The notes under the pieces were generated by a model that saw only the letters and a program-made list of their open reading frames with translations, was not told the origin of the DNA and searched no databases. The position numbers and the translations under genes were made by a program. From NCBI GenBank assembly GCA_963693085.1, contig OY856410.1, positions 887,062,335 through 887,126,334 of the forward strand: 64,000 nucleotides of DNA, in the 5' to 3' direction. This DNA comes from Alisma plantago-aquatica (taxonomy: Eukaryota; Streptophyta; Magnoliopsida; Alismatales; Alismataceae). Of the stretch, positions 10,296-22,507 are shown piece after piece (positions within the stretch are counted from its first letter, which is position 1; every line of letters begins with the position of its first letter).

Positions 10296-11607
10296 GGTGT
10301 CAGATGACTTTTCTCCCTCTCAACTAGAGAAAAGTCAACTGAAAGCCCTTCTCTATAGCTCTTCTTTCAACCCTAGGCTAACACATTCCCTCCTACACCC
10401 TTCCTAGACCTAGATTAGCCTTCCTCACCCCTCTAACCCATGACCTAGGTGGTTTGGCGATCTGCCTTGTGTGTCTCCTTTCTCTTTTGGTGGTTATATT
10501 CTCTATCTCTGACCTCATGATCTCCAACCTAGGAAGGGATCCACCTCAACTAGAGAAACCTCCACACCAGCTACTCTAAGGCATGTTTCCTTTTATGGTA
10601 CCTCTTTCATCTCGACTCAAGATTTAAATAGATATAAGGAACTCCTTCCTAGGACTCCCTTTCCATTTTGAGCCTTCTTTGAACCTCATTTTGCAACAAG
10701 TGAGGTGTCAAAGAGGTTTCTAGTGTGTTCAAAGCACATCACCTAAGTGCTTTATATGTAGAGCTTTTGTGCTTCTAAATTGTAATGTATAGCATGAAAG
10801 GAGGTCTATGAATTCTATGCCAATATGACATGCAAATACAACACCCATGTGCCACCACCTAATACCCAAGTCATTTTGACTTCAATGATCGCCAATACCA
10901 AGATAAATATATCTGAGGATTCTCTGAATACCTATTTCTCTAGTACTAACGTCATTGATTCTTAGGTGGCTTCCTATCCTTCTTACCATGACCTTTTAGA
11001 CCATGAAGGTTTCTATAAGAGATTTGATCCCAAGTTTACCCTTCCTGACATCCATAAGTTCCTAAAGAAACCAAATGTCCCATAAAGGAAGAAGTCAACC
11101 CTACCCTCCTCTTCAGTTGATATCAAGATAAGACTAATTGCCTTAGTGGTTAATTGCAATATCAATCCCAAGAGGAATCAAACAAAGATCATAGAGAACA
11201 TGGCAGTGATCATGTATTGTCTCTTAAAGGATATTGAAGTTAAGTGGAATCGTAACATTCTCCACCATATGACCTGCTTTGACTCCAAGAAGAATACCAT
11301 CGGCACCCATCTCCCATTTCCTAACCTGATATGTGGTGTGTTTACTCACCATAATGAAAACTCCCTCATCCATGACCTTGGATACAAACCAAGTTGCAGC
11401 GCTAGAGGGTTTTGCATTGGTGAGACAACCATCAAGAAGACCTTTCTACCTACCTCTTATTCCACTACACTAGGTGTCTCTACCTCCACCCAAGCCCCTC
11501 CACCCCATCACCACCCCGACCGGACCGTGCCTCATTTTTTGTATCCAGTGTAGCCCTCGTGGGATATACGATACATCAACAGGCATATAACCTTCAAGTT
11601 CAGGATC

Positions 11608-13781
11608 ATCTCTATTGGTATGTATGCCCTGAGAGCCAATCATGGTATGATTGGTGGGATACATTAAGATTGATTTGATAAACATCAAAGTCAAGCTTCC
11701 AATTCTTTCTGGTTCAGTCATATGAGATAATGATAGAATAGATTGAATGTCTAGAGAATGACAGTACTCAATGACGTATGATTTCAGGTTAAGGACCTGA
11801 ACGATGAGATCATACAGATGCTAAGAGTTTGTACATTCTTATTATGTCCCTAGTCAGATGTCATTGTGGAAGGTAGATAGACAGCAATGACACACAAGAC
11901 TAGATTGTGGTGTTGGTTGATGATAGAATCTCGTTAGTCATGATATGGAGATATCAAACCAAACACATAGGTACTTGTTAGAGAACAAGTGTACCAAACA
12001 GACCCACCGTGAGTTTGACACATGGAACCATGACATGGTAGTCATAGTCAGTTCTCACAGTGATGGTGGTGAGTGTGATTCTTTGACCTGAAATCACTAC
12101 ACTCAACACATGTCATTGGGTACACTTTGACATCATCAAACACAACCCTAAAACATGGGTTGTTATAAAGGTGATGATTGGGTGACTTTGACACATGGGG
12201 CTTTTGAGGGGTGAGTGATAGATATGGGATTTGTCTCTCCCGAGGGAGTTTGATATCCATGGCCACTTGATGAGTAGGATTGTGATAGACGTGCATGCAT
12301 GTGTGAATCAGTATGTGATATTGATGTCATACATATCTCCTACAATCTACTCTGAGATCAAGAAAGTGAAGGAACGTTGAAAGGATGAATGTTTCATGCC
12401 TTGAGTTCATTCGGGATATCAGTGACAAAGGAATTATATATTCACTGTAACACCATTCATGGATTGTAGGATTGAAAGTTGTTCTCCAACTTTCCTTTTC
12501 ACTTGGGTAGCACTGATGTGTGACTAGGCACTGCTCTTTGCTTGTGAAGTCATAAGTGTTATAGACTTTCACTACCAACGTGAAATGGACCTACAGGGTC
12601 ACACACATAGGATTTAACCTGGAAGAGGAGTTTATCCACAAACGATGTTTAGATTGATTACTAAAGGAGTTTAGTAGTTCAATTAAACACTCAATCAATT
12701 GATAGCTCAATATCATAGTGTTCAAGGTGTTGGACCGATTGATTAGAGTATCAGATTAATTGAAACTGCAATTGACTGATTTTGCACAGTCTGCACTCCC
12801 AACTGATCGGCTCATATGATGAACCGATCGGCTCAGGATAGGCTAAACCGACCGGTTCAAGGGTTGAGCCGATCGGCTCAATTGGTCCAAACGAGCGAGT
12901 TGGGAAAGTCATGTTGGCAAGAAATTTCTCTTCGTTACACTTGTCCAATTTGATTGGAACAAGGATTGGTATTTGGATCAATTTGAAACAAAAGAGGAAA
13001 AGTCAATCGAGAACTGATCAGGGAAGTGAACCGACTAGTTTAAAAATGAACCGATCGGCTCAGGTTCCCCAACGGATTGGTTTAGGTGTGAACTGATCGG
13101 CTCAGGTCCCCAACCGATCAGTTCATGCTTGGAATCAGCTGGCGCAGTTGGTTGTTTTGTGGAAAAACTCGAACCCTTCTACTCCTACTTTAATATCGCA
13201 TTTCCCGGGGTAGCGAACCATGTCCCATGACCCTCCTATATATAGGGGTACTGGGGGCTTCTAAAAGTAAAACTTAGAACACCAGTTGCTCTGTAAAGTT
13301 ATCGTTCTCTTTGGTTGTGGTAACCGAGAGAACTCGAGCAAGTACTACCCGATAAGGGAGGCACAGCAAGGGAAAGACAACTGCAGAAAAGTGACTGGTG
13401 GAAGGAGAGTGTGTCGGTGGCTAGTGCACTGACAGGAGGGTGTGACTCCTTCTGATTCCTTGTAGGACTAGGAGATTGGAGTTCCGGGTGGTCTGTGTGG
13501 ACTACTTCAGAGGCGGGAGACTTTTGCCGCTCAGAGGACATCTATCAATATCGATAGTCCCAGTGAGACCAGGAGCTGCACAGACACTGTCTAAGACCAG
13601 AGGTGAAGACCGCGCAAGCCACGAGGTAACATTGTCGAGCAAGCCTCGGGACAAGGTATGTTTCTACAAACCATCCTTCCTATTGTATAGACGTTGACAC
13701 GATTCCTTCGTTCTGGGTTTGGGGAGAATAAAATTTTTGTTTTCACTGCCTTCTCTGTCTCCCATAAAACCCAACAATCTC
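11608..13781 (+). mobile_element. Solo copia LTR with perfect ATCTC target duplication
   Basis: LTR 11613-13776 (2164 bp) starts TATTGGTATGTATGCCC (TG mutated to TA) and ends CCCAACA; ATCTC flanks it at 11608-11612 and 13777-13781. Its sequence matches the LTRs at 31194-33184 and 38094-40079 in reverse orientation (for example GGTACTTGTTAGAGAACAAG, and the GGTGGTCTGTGTGGACTAC segment near the end). Absence of any internal region plus an intact duplication identifies a solo LTR left by LTR-LTR recombination. It interrupts the env-like gene. Inside lie a dyad array and a TATA box. Confidence 0.85.
12795..13244 (+). promoter_or_regulatory. LTR promoter: ACCGATCGGCTCA dyads and TATA box
   Basis: At least seven copies of a GAACCGATCGGCTCA-like motif between 12800 and 13130, including a perfect 16-bp palindrome TGAGCCGATCGGCTCA at 12865-12880 and AACCGACCGGTT at 12846-12857. 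TATATATA follows at 13237-13244. Different arm sequence from the Sirevirus arrays but the same arrangement. Confidence 0.6.
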
Positions 13782-14365
13782 CGCCAAGACCTCTGCCAAA
13801 TCATCTCACATGAATATCCTACAGCCAGCCCTACCCACCCTACCAGGCTTACCCAAGAGTTGACTGTGCCTCCTAGGAATATAGTTAGTTCTAACTTGAC
13901 CCTCCACCTCATGTTGCTTCTGTTGCACCCCCTATTGCTGATGATGATGGACCTGGCACTGCCTCTGGTGCTCTTCCTCTTTTGGCTTTGCATGTTGGTC
14001 ATGTTACTTCTCTTCTTACTGGATATGATGGAGTGTCCACTCCCACCTTTCTACAAGCAAATGCATTACATGCATGTGGCATGTCCATGGATGAGTAGGA
14101 TGCCAGATGGCATGGTACTCATGCTTTTATACCTCCTACTAAATAGGAGATGCTTGACCAGGATGTTGAGGAATAAGACGGTGATGTTAAGGATGTTGAG
14201 GATGTTATTGGCTCTAATGTTGGTGATGATGGATCTTCTAATGGTGACGATGGTGAGGCTTGTGTTGATGCCATTGTTGCACCATCTGATGATGACGAGG
14301 ACTATCATCCGAAGGATGACAATGATGAGGACATAGTTGATTTTGTTGATGTTGTAAGTGTTTAA

Positions 14366-14385
14366 TTCTATAGTCTATTAGAGTG

Positions 14386-14428
<43 letters not shown>

Positions 14429-15118
14429 TTTTGTAGACTATAATGTATTAGACATTAGGGCATTGTATCTGAAGCATACTATTTTTATCATCTCATCATT
14501 TTTCATTGGTTTGTAGCTTTTGTTTTGAGAGGACATGTTTGGTGTTGTAATCTTAATCTTATGTACCTTAACTCTTAGATTGCCTATATCTTATGAGTTC
14601 TTGGTATGTTATCACATATTTTTATTATGAATCTAGACTACTTGTTTCTCTCTATTTGGTGCATGTTTTACGTGGTTGCTTGTGTAGTTTGTGCATGTGG
14701 AGAAGACTCATACTTCATAGCTCTTCTACCCCCAAGCCTTTTTGCAATGACAAAGGGGGGGGGAGAATATGACAGCTCATTGTGTACTATAGGTTCCACA
14801 AGGGAGATATGAGCTCATCCATATTAAAATTATTTCCTATGTGATCCTTTCTTGTCAATTATCTAAAATATCATGTGGCTTGCTAAAGGAACGTGTAGTA
14901 TATATGTGTGCTATGGTTATTTGTGGAAAGACTAACCATGTAAGTAAAAGTAAGCATGGATTGAGGAGGAGAAATTAACATTGTTAATTCATGTATCCCC
15001 TTGCAATTCGTAAGGTACAAGTTTAACTTTCACATCCGTCTCAAAGTTTAAAATTTAAAATTTGCACATCCTTTTCAATATGTTAAGGAATGGTCTGCCA
15101 TTGTCAGAAAGGGGGAGA
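14366..15118 (+). other. 3' non-coding region of Sirevirus with microsatellite and polypurine tracts
   Basis: An (AT)19 microsatellite at 14389-14426; a polypurine tract AAAGGGGGGGGGAGA at 14752-14766 and a second, AGAAAGGGGGAGA, at 15106-15118 adjoining the LTR. No gene seen. Two tracts repeat the multiple-polypurine pattern of the first element. Confidence 0.65.
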
Positions 15119-15119
15119 A

Positions 15120-16630
15120 TGTTGACCTAAGAGTTTCACATTGTCCATATTTTGATAATGACTTAACCATTCCATTCATATATATCTAATATGTCTTCTT
15201 CAGATTGATTTCAGGCTTTAGGTACATTAAAAGGATCATTTCAATCAAGTCCTAGCTTGATCAAGTTCAAGTCAAAAGCAATGCAAATGCACTTTTTTGG
15301 AAAACACCCAAAACCCTTAGGATGATTTTTATAATCATTGGTATTGATGTAATGAGATGATTAGGAGCCCTAAATTCGAACATTTAATCACTCTAATGAC
15401 ATTTTTTGAAATTCATTATTGGGTGTTTTGTCTGTCGAGTTTTCCCTGTGATAAACTTGACCAATCCCCTTGATGGATTTTGAGAAAAGCCAGTTCAGTC
15501 GAGTTTGCCACACACATAACTCGATCGATCCTTGCACTAAGAAAAACTAATTTAAGCATTCTATCAAGTTTCATCTAAGATAAACTCGACCAATGCTTTA
15601 AATTAGCTTTGTCGCATAGTGCAATCGGTCGAGTTAATTTTATTAAAACTCGACCGAATGCACAGTATTGAAAGTGAAAAAAAGTGTTATTCTAACTGTT
15701 AGAGTGTTTCAAAACTCAAAATCATATCCATTGCAACACCCCAAATGGATATAAAATGTTCCTTAGTGCTCCTACCCTCTAGTGGACCCCCCCAAACTAT
15801 AAATAGGACCTCCTGGAGTTCATTCCAAGGTTGCTCCTTCATGCTATTCAAGCTCCTGGATATATTTGAGTGCATCCAATCCACTTGAGACCATTTCTCT
15901 CACTTGTTTGCAAATCAAAATGCCCATATGAGTGAGATAGGATTTGTGTGAGAGAGCTACTTCATAGTACACTTGTAAATATCTCAAATCTTCCTTTTCC
16001 CCAACCCCTTTCTTCAAGATCAAGTTGGTGAAATCTTCTCCAACTAAAGGAGAAGGTGAAAGCTTCTTCAAGCTATAGAAGAAGGTGTAAAAGTTTCTCC
16101 AAGGTGAAGGAGAAGGTCAAGGTTGAAGATCTGGGAGTTGAAGTGGGTAAATCCTTTAAGGAAAAAGACATGGTGCAAGAAGGGGATCTCCATGGTGAAG
16201 GTGCCCAGCTCTTTGCAAGAGTGGGTAAGACCTTGTATAGTAGAAGACTCTAGCTCCTACGAATATCTAAGACCTTAATCAGTTATTTTCTCCCTTGTCC
16301 ATAAAGGTAAGGTTGGGCACCCTTGACTCGGAAAAGGAAGGTCATCTTGTATGTCTTATAATGGAATATAAGTATACATGGGTTGCAAAATCCTAGAGTT
16401 TGACCTCTCTAGGTAGTGAACTGACTATTTCCTAGTTTGGAGATTGGAACCACTCTAAACATCTTGTTTTTTGGTGTTTGTTCAATCTCTCTCATCCTTG
16501 CTATGTATTTTTGGTTGCATAAAAATTCAATATATGCAATCCCATATATAGTTGTAACTTGAAGGTCTAACGAAATGTGTGCAAGTGTTTTTAGCTCTAT
16601 TCACCCCCCTCTCTAGACCCATTTGATACA
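15120..16630 (+). repeat. 3' LTR of older Sirevirus, about 1.5 kb
   Basis: Starts TGTTGACCTAAG one base after the polypurine tract. The end is placed near 16630 (TTTGATACA) by comparison with the CACCCCCCTCTCTAG end shared with the first element's LTR. Contains a dyad array and TATA box; it is related in sequence to the minus-strand LTR at 22513-24113. The exact right end is uncertain by about 10 bp. Confidence 0.75.
15433..15805 (+). promoter_or_regulatory. LTR promoter: TCGAGTT/AACTCGA dyads and TATA box
   Basis: Four inverted pairs between 15430 and 15660, the clearest being TCGGTCGAGTT (15624-15634) with AACTCGACCGA (15646-15656), then TATAAATA at 15798-15805 about 140 bp downstream. Confidence 0.62.
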
Positions 16631-16659
16631 ACACTCAATGTTGTCAACTCCACTCTATA

Positions 16660-18025
16660 GGGTTACTACAACCCCAATAGGCCAAGAAACCATCCAAGCT
16701 TCAAATATGGAAACTCAAATAGAGTAGTAAAAGTTCACCAGCTCTAGCAAGGATCTAGCCAGAGTCAAGTTTTGGGTCCTCCTAGTTTCCAACAACAACA
16801 TAAGTATTATCAGAATAGCTAAAATCTTGGACAATATTGCAACAATTTCAATCCAGGATAACATCCCTACAATGAACAAGGTCAACTTTTAATAGGGTAG
16901 GGAAGCTATCAGACCACACTAGCCTCCAATGATCAAAGTCACTTGGATACCATTGAAAAGATATTAGTGACCCAACATGCATACAAAAAATATATGGAGG
17001 CTCAACTCATGTAGATTGTTTGTCCATTCATCCTCCAACAGGATCATTTTTAGGTCAACTTGAGGAAAACCCCAATAATTAGGAGGAGAAATTAAAGATA
17101 GTCGCCATGTGTTGTGGATTTGTGCTACCAGGACCTCCATCCCTAGTCATCAACAACAACAAACTAGTTCTTGAAGAGGATGAAAATGAATAAGTCACTC
17201 CAATAAATATATGATAGCTATACTAGTGGAATCAATCATTGTACCTCGAACAAAAAGTAGCTTGCTTGAACCTAAGAAGGCACAAGAAACTACACCAACC
17301 TCTCATCATATCCTAGTGGTTTCAATTTACAAACCTCAAGTCTCGTACCAGAGTCATCTATTTTAGACTCAAGATTCATGAAGTTAAAGGAAGTGATGAA
17401 GTAGTTACATGTTGACATACCCTTCCTTGACACTCTTGCTGAAATCCCATCATGGACCATATTATTCAAGACACTCCTCACTTGCAAGTACCTATCACTA
17501 TAGGTTGAGAAAGTGAAACTAGAATGGATGGCATCAGATAAGATGCCCAAGAAGCTCAAAGATCCAGAATCTTTTAGAATCTCTTGCTTCATTAGGGACA
17601 TTACATATCATAAGGGCCTAACCAATCTTGGGTAAAGCATTTCCATCATCCCCTATATCCGGTGAAAATGATTAGGGTTCACCACTAACATTCTTTCCAT
17701 CAGTATTGTGATTCAACTTGCTAATTCTTCCATGACTATCCCCTATGGGCATCATAGAAGACATCCTTGTGAGAGTGGGACCCAAATCATATTGCCCAGG
17801 TGACTTTGTCATCATGGACATCAAGTTGGACTTATGATGCCCACTCATTTTTTCCACCCATTCCTAGCAGTTGCAAAATCCTTAATTGATGTTGAGGATG
17901 GAATCTTGACACTAAGAATTGGGATAGACACTATTGATTTCAAGGTCTTTGAAAGTTTCAGTAGGCACTCCCTCCAAGAGCAATGCTACTTGATTAACTT
18001 CATTAACAAAATGGCGCAACTGTGA
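16660..18025 (+). pseudogene. gag-pol: Gypsy gag C-terminus and aspartic protease, decayed
   Basis: Frames mixed by stops. Seen: Asn/Gln/Tyr-rich Gag tail text (NNFNPG, HPYNEQGQ around 16840-16890), MEAQLM near 17000, and the protease end in open frame at 17834-18025 (FLAVAKSLIDVEDGILTLRIG, here cited as FLAVAKSLIDVEDG then LTLRIG), matching the usual FLATGRALIDV end of Athila proteases. The DLGAS active-site region near 17610 is not readable in one frame. Not functional. Confidence 0.65.
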
Positions 18026-18449
18026 ATGGAGGAGCATACTTCCAAATATCGTATAGAAACAACACTCATAAATTCCATTGCTCATGAGTTGAATGATGAA
18101 TATGTGGAAAAAAAATCCTCCTCTTAAACTCTTCTGAGGAAGACCCCAAGGCTGAGTTTGAAGGGCTCAAATCTGCCTCTGTCATCAAAGAATAAGACAA
18201 AGAATTGAGTGCACCAAAGATGAAGACTCTACATGAGGGGCTCAAATGTGTCTACTTGGATGAGAAGAAAGTTTGACCATTTATTGTCAATTCAAATCTC
18301 ATGACTGACCAAGAAGGAAAGTTTCTCACAGAATTAAGGAGGAGGTAGAAGGCATTAGGCAAAAAAATGATTGATCTAATTGGAGTGAGTCAAGCCCTCT
18401 ACATGCATTGGATCAACATTATTGAAAACTACAAACCCTCCATCGATCC

Positions 18450-19800
18450 CTAAAGGAAGATAAACCCAATTCTAAAGGAGGACATATGCAAGGAGGTAAT
18501 AAAGCTTCTTCTTTTTGGGATTATCTATCCCATCTTTGATTCACCTTGGGTGAGACCCATGCAAGTAGTTCCAAATAAGGAGGGCACTATAATTGTCTTA
18601 AATGAGAAAAATTATCTTATTCCCACCCACACTTTTAACGGGTGTCACTTGTTCATAGACTACCATAATCTCAACAATGTGACTCGGAAGGACCACTTCC
18701 CCCTTTCCTTTCTTGATCATGTCCTAGAGAAACTTGCACACTAGGAGTTATTTTGCTACCTAGATGGATACTATAGCTTCTACCACATACCCATCCACCC
18801 TGGCGACTAAGAGAAGATTGCCTTCACATGTCCTTTTAGCATGCATACTTTTCATTGGATGCCATTCACATTATTCAATGCACCCACCACATTTCAACAT
18901 TGCATGTCCACCATTTTCTCCGGACTCACTAAGAGAATAATGGAAATATTCATGGATGACTTTTTAGTCTATGGAGATTATTTTGAGTCATGCCAACACA
19001 ATCCTTCCCTTGTTCTAGAATGCTATGAAGAGGCGCATATGTTTCTCAATTAGAAAAAGTTCCACTTCATGGTGAAGGAATGCATTGTTCTAGGGCATCG
19101 TGTTAGCTTCATAGGCATTGAGGCAAACAAAGAAAAGATCAAAGTGATCACCAAGATGTCTCCTCCAACTACTATCAAAGAAATTTGGGCATTCCAGGGA
19201 CATGCCAGATTTTATAGGAGGTTTATTTGCAACTTGAGCAAGATCACCAAGCCTTTGACAAACCTTCTATAGAAAGATGTGGAATTCATCTTCAATTCTA
19301 ATTGCATGAACAGATTTGAGACCCTGAAGGAAGCTCTTATCTCTACTCCCATCCTTAGAGCCCCATATTGGTCTCTTCCTTTTAAAATCATGTGTGGCGC
19401 AAGTGACTATGTTGTAGGTGCAGTTCTGGGGTAGTGTGTCAACTAGAAACATTGTGCCATATACTATACAAGCAAGATGCTTGATGATGCATAGAAAAAC
19501 TATGCAAAGACTGAAAAGGAGCTTCTCTATATTTTATATGCTTTTGACAAATTTTGCTCATATTTAATAGGTTCTCAAGTGACAACATACACAGATCATG
19601 ATGCCATCAATCTCCTAATGTCAAAAGAAGACATGAAGCTCAGGCTGATCAGATGGATCTTACTGCTACAGGAGTTTGATCTGGAAACCAAGTATAATAA
19701 GGGGACTAAAAACATTGTTGTTCATCATCTTAGTAGGTTGCATAACCTGGAAAGTGACACGGTTCCTATTAAGGACTCTTTACCTAATGACCACTTGATG
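18450..19800 (+). pseudogene. pol: Gypsy reverse transcriptase and RNase H, decayed
   Basis: RT copies element RNA; RNase H removes it. Seen: VQVVP-like entry at 18560, FIDYHNLNNVTRKDHFPL near 18652, FCYLDGY near 18754, FTCPF near 18823, the catalytic box FMDDFLVY near 18950, KKFHFMVKECIVLGH near 19051 and GHARFYRRFI near 19200. RNase H text follows ([36 protein letters not shown]). Stops at 18742, 18808, 19051 and 19270 break it, several consistent with CAG or TGG decay. Confidence 0.82.
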
Positions 19801-19959
19801 AAGGTATCCACTTTCACCCTATGGTATGCTGACTTGGTGAATTACCTAGCTGGGGGAGTCCTTCATCTAGACTGTTTAGGGAATGATAAGAAGAAATTCA
19901 TGTCAGACATTCGAATTTATTACTTGGATGAGCCTTATCTTTTCTGTTACATTCAAATG

Positions 19960-21180
19960 GCCTAAACTGCAGTGCATATCTGAAGAGGATGCTCCTCTTA
20001 TTCTCAAACAATGTCATTTAGGCCCAACTAGGGGACACATGAGCTCCAAGCAGACTGCATTTAAAGTCCTACAATTTGGGTTCTTATGGCCCTCTATCTT
20101 CAAGGATGCTCACTGATATGTTAAGCCTTTTGATAAATTCCAAAGGTCAGACAATATTTATAAGAGGGATGAGATGACCCTCAATCTGTGGAAAGAAGTA
20201 GAGATTTTGGACATTTGGGGTGTAGACTACATGAGCCTGTTCCCCTCTTCTTATGGAATCTCCTACATCCTCATTGCTACTGATTATGTCTCTAAGTGGG
20301 TTGAATCCATCCCTACAAAGTCTAGTGACTCCAAGCCTATGATCATATTGTTAAAGGATATTATCTTTCCATGTTTAAGAGTCCCCCACAGTATCATTTC
20401 TAATGGTTGATCACACTTTCTAGAGTGTATCTTTGATTCTTTTCTTCATAGGTATGGTGTCTCTCTTCATGTGGATACACCATATCATCCTCACACAAGT
20501 GCTCAGGTGGAAGTCTCTGACCGTCAGATCAAAGATATTCTAGAGAAGATGGTATGCACGACACGACAAGGTTGGGTCAATAAGTTGAATGATGCACTCT
20601 AATATTATAGGACTATCTACAAAACTCCCCTTGATACTACACCTTTCCTCTTAATGTATGGAAAGTCTTCTCAATTACCAGTGGAGCTCGAACACAAATC
20701 TTAATGGGCAGTCAAGTAAAATTTGACCTTCGTACAGTAAAAGAGAATTGTCTACTTCAAGTAAAGAACTCAGAGAGTTATGACTGACAGCTTATAAAAA
20801 TACACACTCTATAAGGAGAACACAAATATTTGGTATGATGCCCACTTGAAGAGGAAAGATCTTTAAGTCAGGGACCAAGTACTTCTACACAACACTCATT
20901 TTTGTCTCTTCCCAAAGAATCTCAAGACTTGATGATTGGGTCCATTCATCATCAAGCATATCTTCCCTCATGGAGCTATCAAAATTTGGAGCAAGAAGAC
21001 TGGAGAATTCACAGTCAATGGCCAATGACTCAAACATTATTTCACTATTGTTGATATGTAGGCCAACCAACAACTCACACTTCTCCCTCAACACATAATG
21101 ATTGAGCTTTAGGCATCAATCTGTCGACATTAAACAAAGGTTCTTCTCAGGAGGCAACCCAAGTGGCACTTTCATTTCTA
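19960..21180 (+). pseudogene. pol: Gypsy integrase, decayed
   Basis: Seen: the core after the zinc region (GPTRGHMSSKQTAFKVLQFG, FLWPSIFKDAH, CQR-like FQRSDN), the catalytic stretch DIWGVDYMSLFPSSYG and ILIATDYVSKWVESIP near 20210-20310, DTPYHPHTSAQVEVSDRQ near 20475, then LNDAL and YRTIYKTPLDTTPF. The C-terminus around 20860-21010 (LKRKDL, PFIIKHIFPHGAIKI) is typical of Athila. Stops at 20114 and 20408 and others make it non-functional. Confidence 0.8.
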
Positions 21181-22507
21181 TTTGTTTTACATTCTAGTTC
21201 ATATTACATTTAGTTAGTTACTGCACCTCATTACAAGATCATATGTTCTAATGATTTTGATTATAGGTGAATAACTTTTGCTAAATGGAGAGCAACCACA
21301 GTTTGTCAACCAACCAACATAGTTCTTCCTCTCCATCTTGAATTTAGTGTTTTCTTGGGGATGAGCAAATATCTAAGTTAATGGAGGAGGGTATCTATTT
21401 GTAACTTACAATCTTATTATTGCATTTATGCATTGCATTTAGCTCAAAATTTTCGAATATCTGGAAAAAAAATCTTTTTTAGAAGTCATTATCTATCCAA
21501 CTTAGATTCAAATTTAATCCTTGCATCCATGCATATCATCATCAATTAACTCCACTTATTTGAATCAATACCTAACAATGACCAATTCTTGAAACAGACA
21601 TTATCTAGAAATCATCTTATGTGGCCTAGGAACCCAAACATCATGTTTCCATGGAAAGGATTGTAGGTATTTGAGGAACTAAGAGGGATCAAACACATCG
21701 TTCTTCTAATGGATCAGTGATACAAATTCATGGAATCGTCACTTTTTCCCTTATCATGTCACTATTTGAGCATAGTGAGACTAGGAGAACAACCTAGTGC
21801 AGTGAATTTTAAATCAAGTTGCATGCACATATGACTTCTCTCCATCTTCTTACCTTCCATTTATAAAAAAGAAAGTTAAAAAAATCCATAAAAAGTTCCA
21901 AACTCCAAGTTCAATGTGGTGCACCCCCTCCCTACTCTTTTAGCTTATTCCATACCCCTCTCTATGTAATAGGGTCATACCACAAAAAATAAAAGATGCC
22001 AACGTGCAAAAAAAATGTTTCAATATATCTATTTGAACAGATAAAAGCAATATCCAGTACACTAGAGGAGAGATTAGCATCTTCCTTTTACAACCCCCTT
22101 CTCTCCATTTTCTACTCAGAGACACAATGAATGCCTCATCTTAATATCCTTTAACACACCCTAGTGTTAGATCATTTGCATACTTGTTGTTCTGTAGGAT
22201 TCTCTGATTGCTCATGAAAACTCTTAGGTGTGCCTGGTATTGAGGTAAATAGTGAGGAAGTGTTTTGGGAAGAAAAATTGGAAACAAAGACAAGGATGGA
22301 TGTTTTATGTGGTCTTATAAGTTGGGCTACTTGGCCATATCAGGTGGTTGGAAAATGAGCACGGTGTGAAATTAGAGCAATCATATGAGCTGAAAGTATT
22401 CATTTGGTGACTGACTCAAATTTTGTGTTACTCTAGGACAAGCAATGTTTTTCGGGGTTGTTTGATGAATGCATATTCATCCTAGATTAGCTGCACTTTT
22501 AGCATAG
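21181..22507 (+). other. Post-pol region of the Athila element
   Basis: No gene recognised. It contains phrases usual downstream of gypsy pol, such as TTGGGGATGAGCAAA near 21357, and ends with an ACAAGCAATG...GGGGTTG stretch near 22440-22465 that resembles a polypurine tract followed by an LTR start. Short ORFs here have no support. Confidence 0.5.

Larger units (their letters stand above)
10600..14365 (+). pseudogene. Env-like gene split by a solo LTR
   Basis: Left part 10600-11612: RYKELLPRTPFPF, EVYEFYANMTCKYN and a 135-codon open segment (11146-11553) including NIIENMAVIMYCLLKD-like text aligned with the CLIYAIIKRIPINF segment of the first element's ORF. Right part resumes at 13777: a Pro/Thr-rich stretch, then a strongly acidic tail (DVEDVIGSNVGDD, SDDDEDYHPKDDNDED) ending at the TAA of 14363-14365. 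Stops occur near 14092 and 14140. The long open frame at 13719-14336 that looks hydrophobic is the wrong frame. Inferred to be the same gene family as 3269-4659, with a longer acidic C-terminus. Confidence 0.62.
6758..16630 (+). mobile_element. Older Sirevirus copia remnant, 5' end missing
   Basis: Copia pol (about 7002-9905), an env-like gene (about 10600-14365, split by a solo LTR) and a 3' LTR (15120-16630) follow in Sirevirus order. The 5' LTR, gag and protease are absent; sequence before about 7000 is not recognisably coding. Many stops and frameshifts show it is far older than the element to its left. The join at 6757/6758 suggests the pol-less element inserted into or beside it. Confidence 0.75.

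Noticed and set aside
13719..14336. 205-codon Leu/Met-rich ORF resembling a membrane protein
   Set aside because: Starts inside the solo LTR and crosses its end; the +1 frame over the same bases carries the acidic env-like tail and natural stop.
14389..14426. (AT)19 run as a functional element
   Set aside because: Ordinary microsatellite in a non-coding tail.
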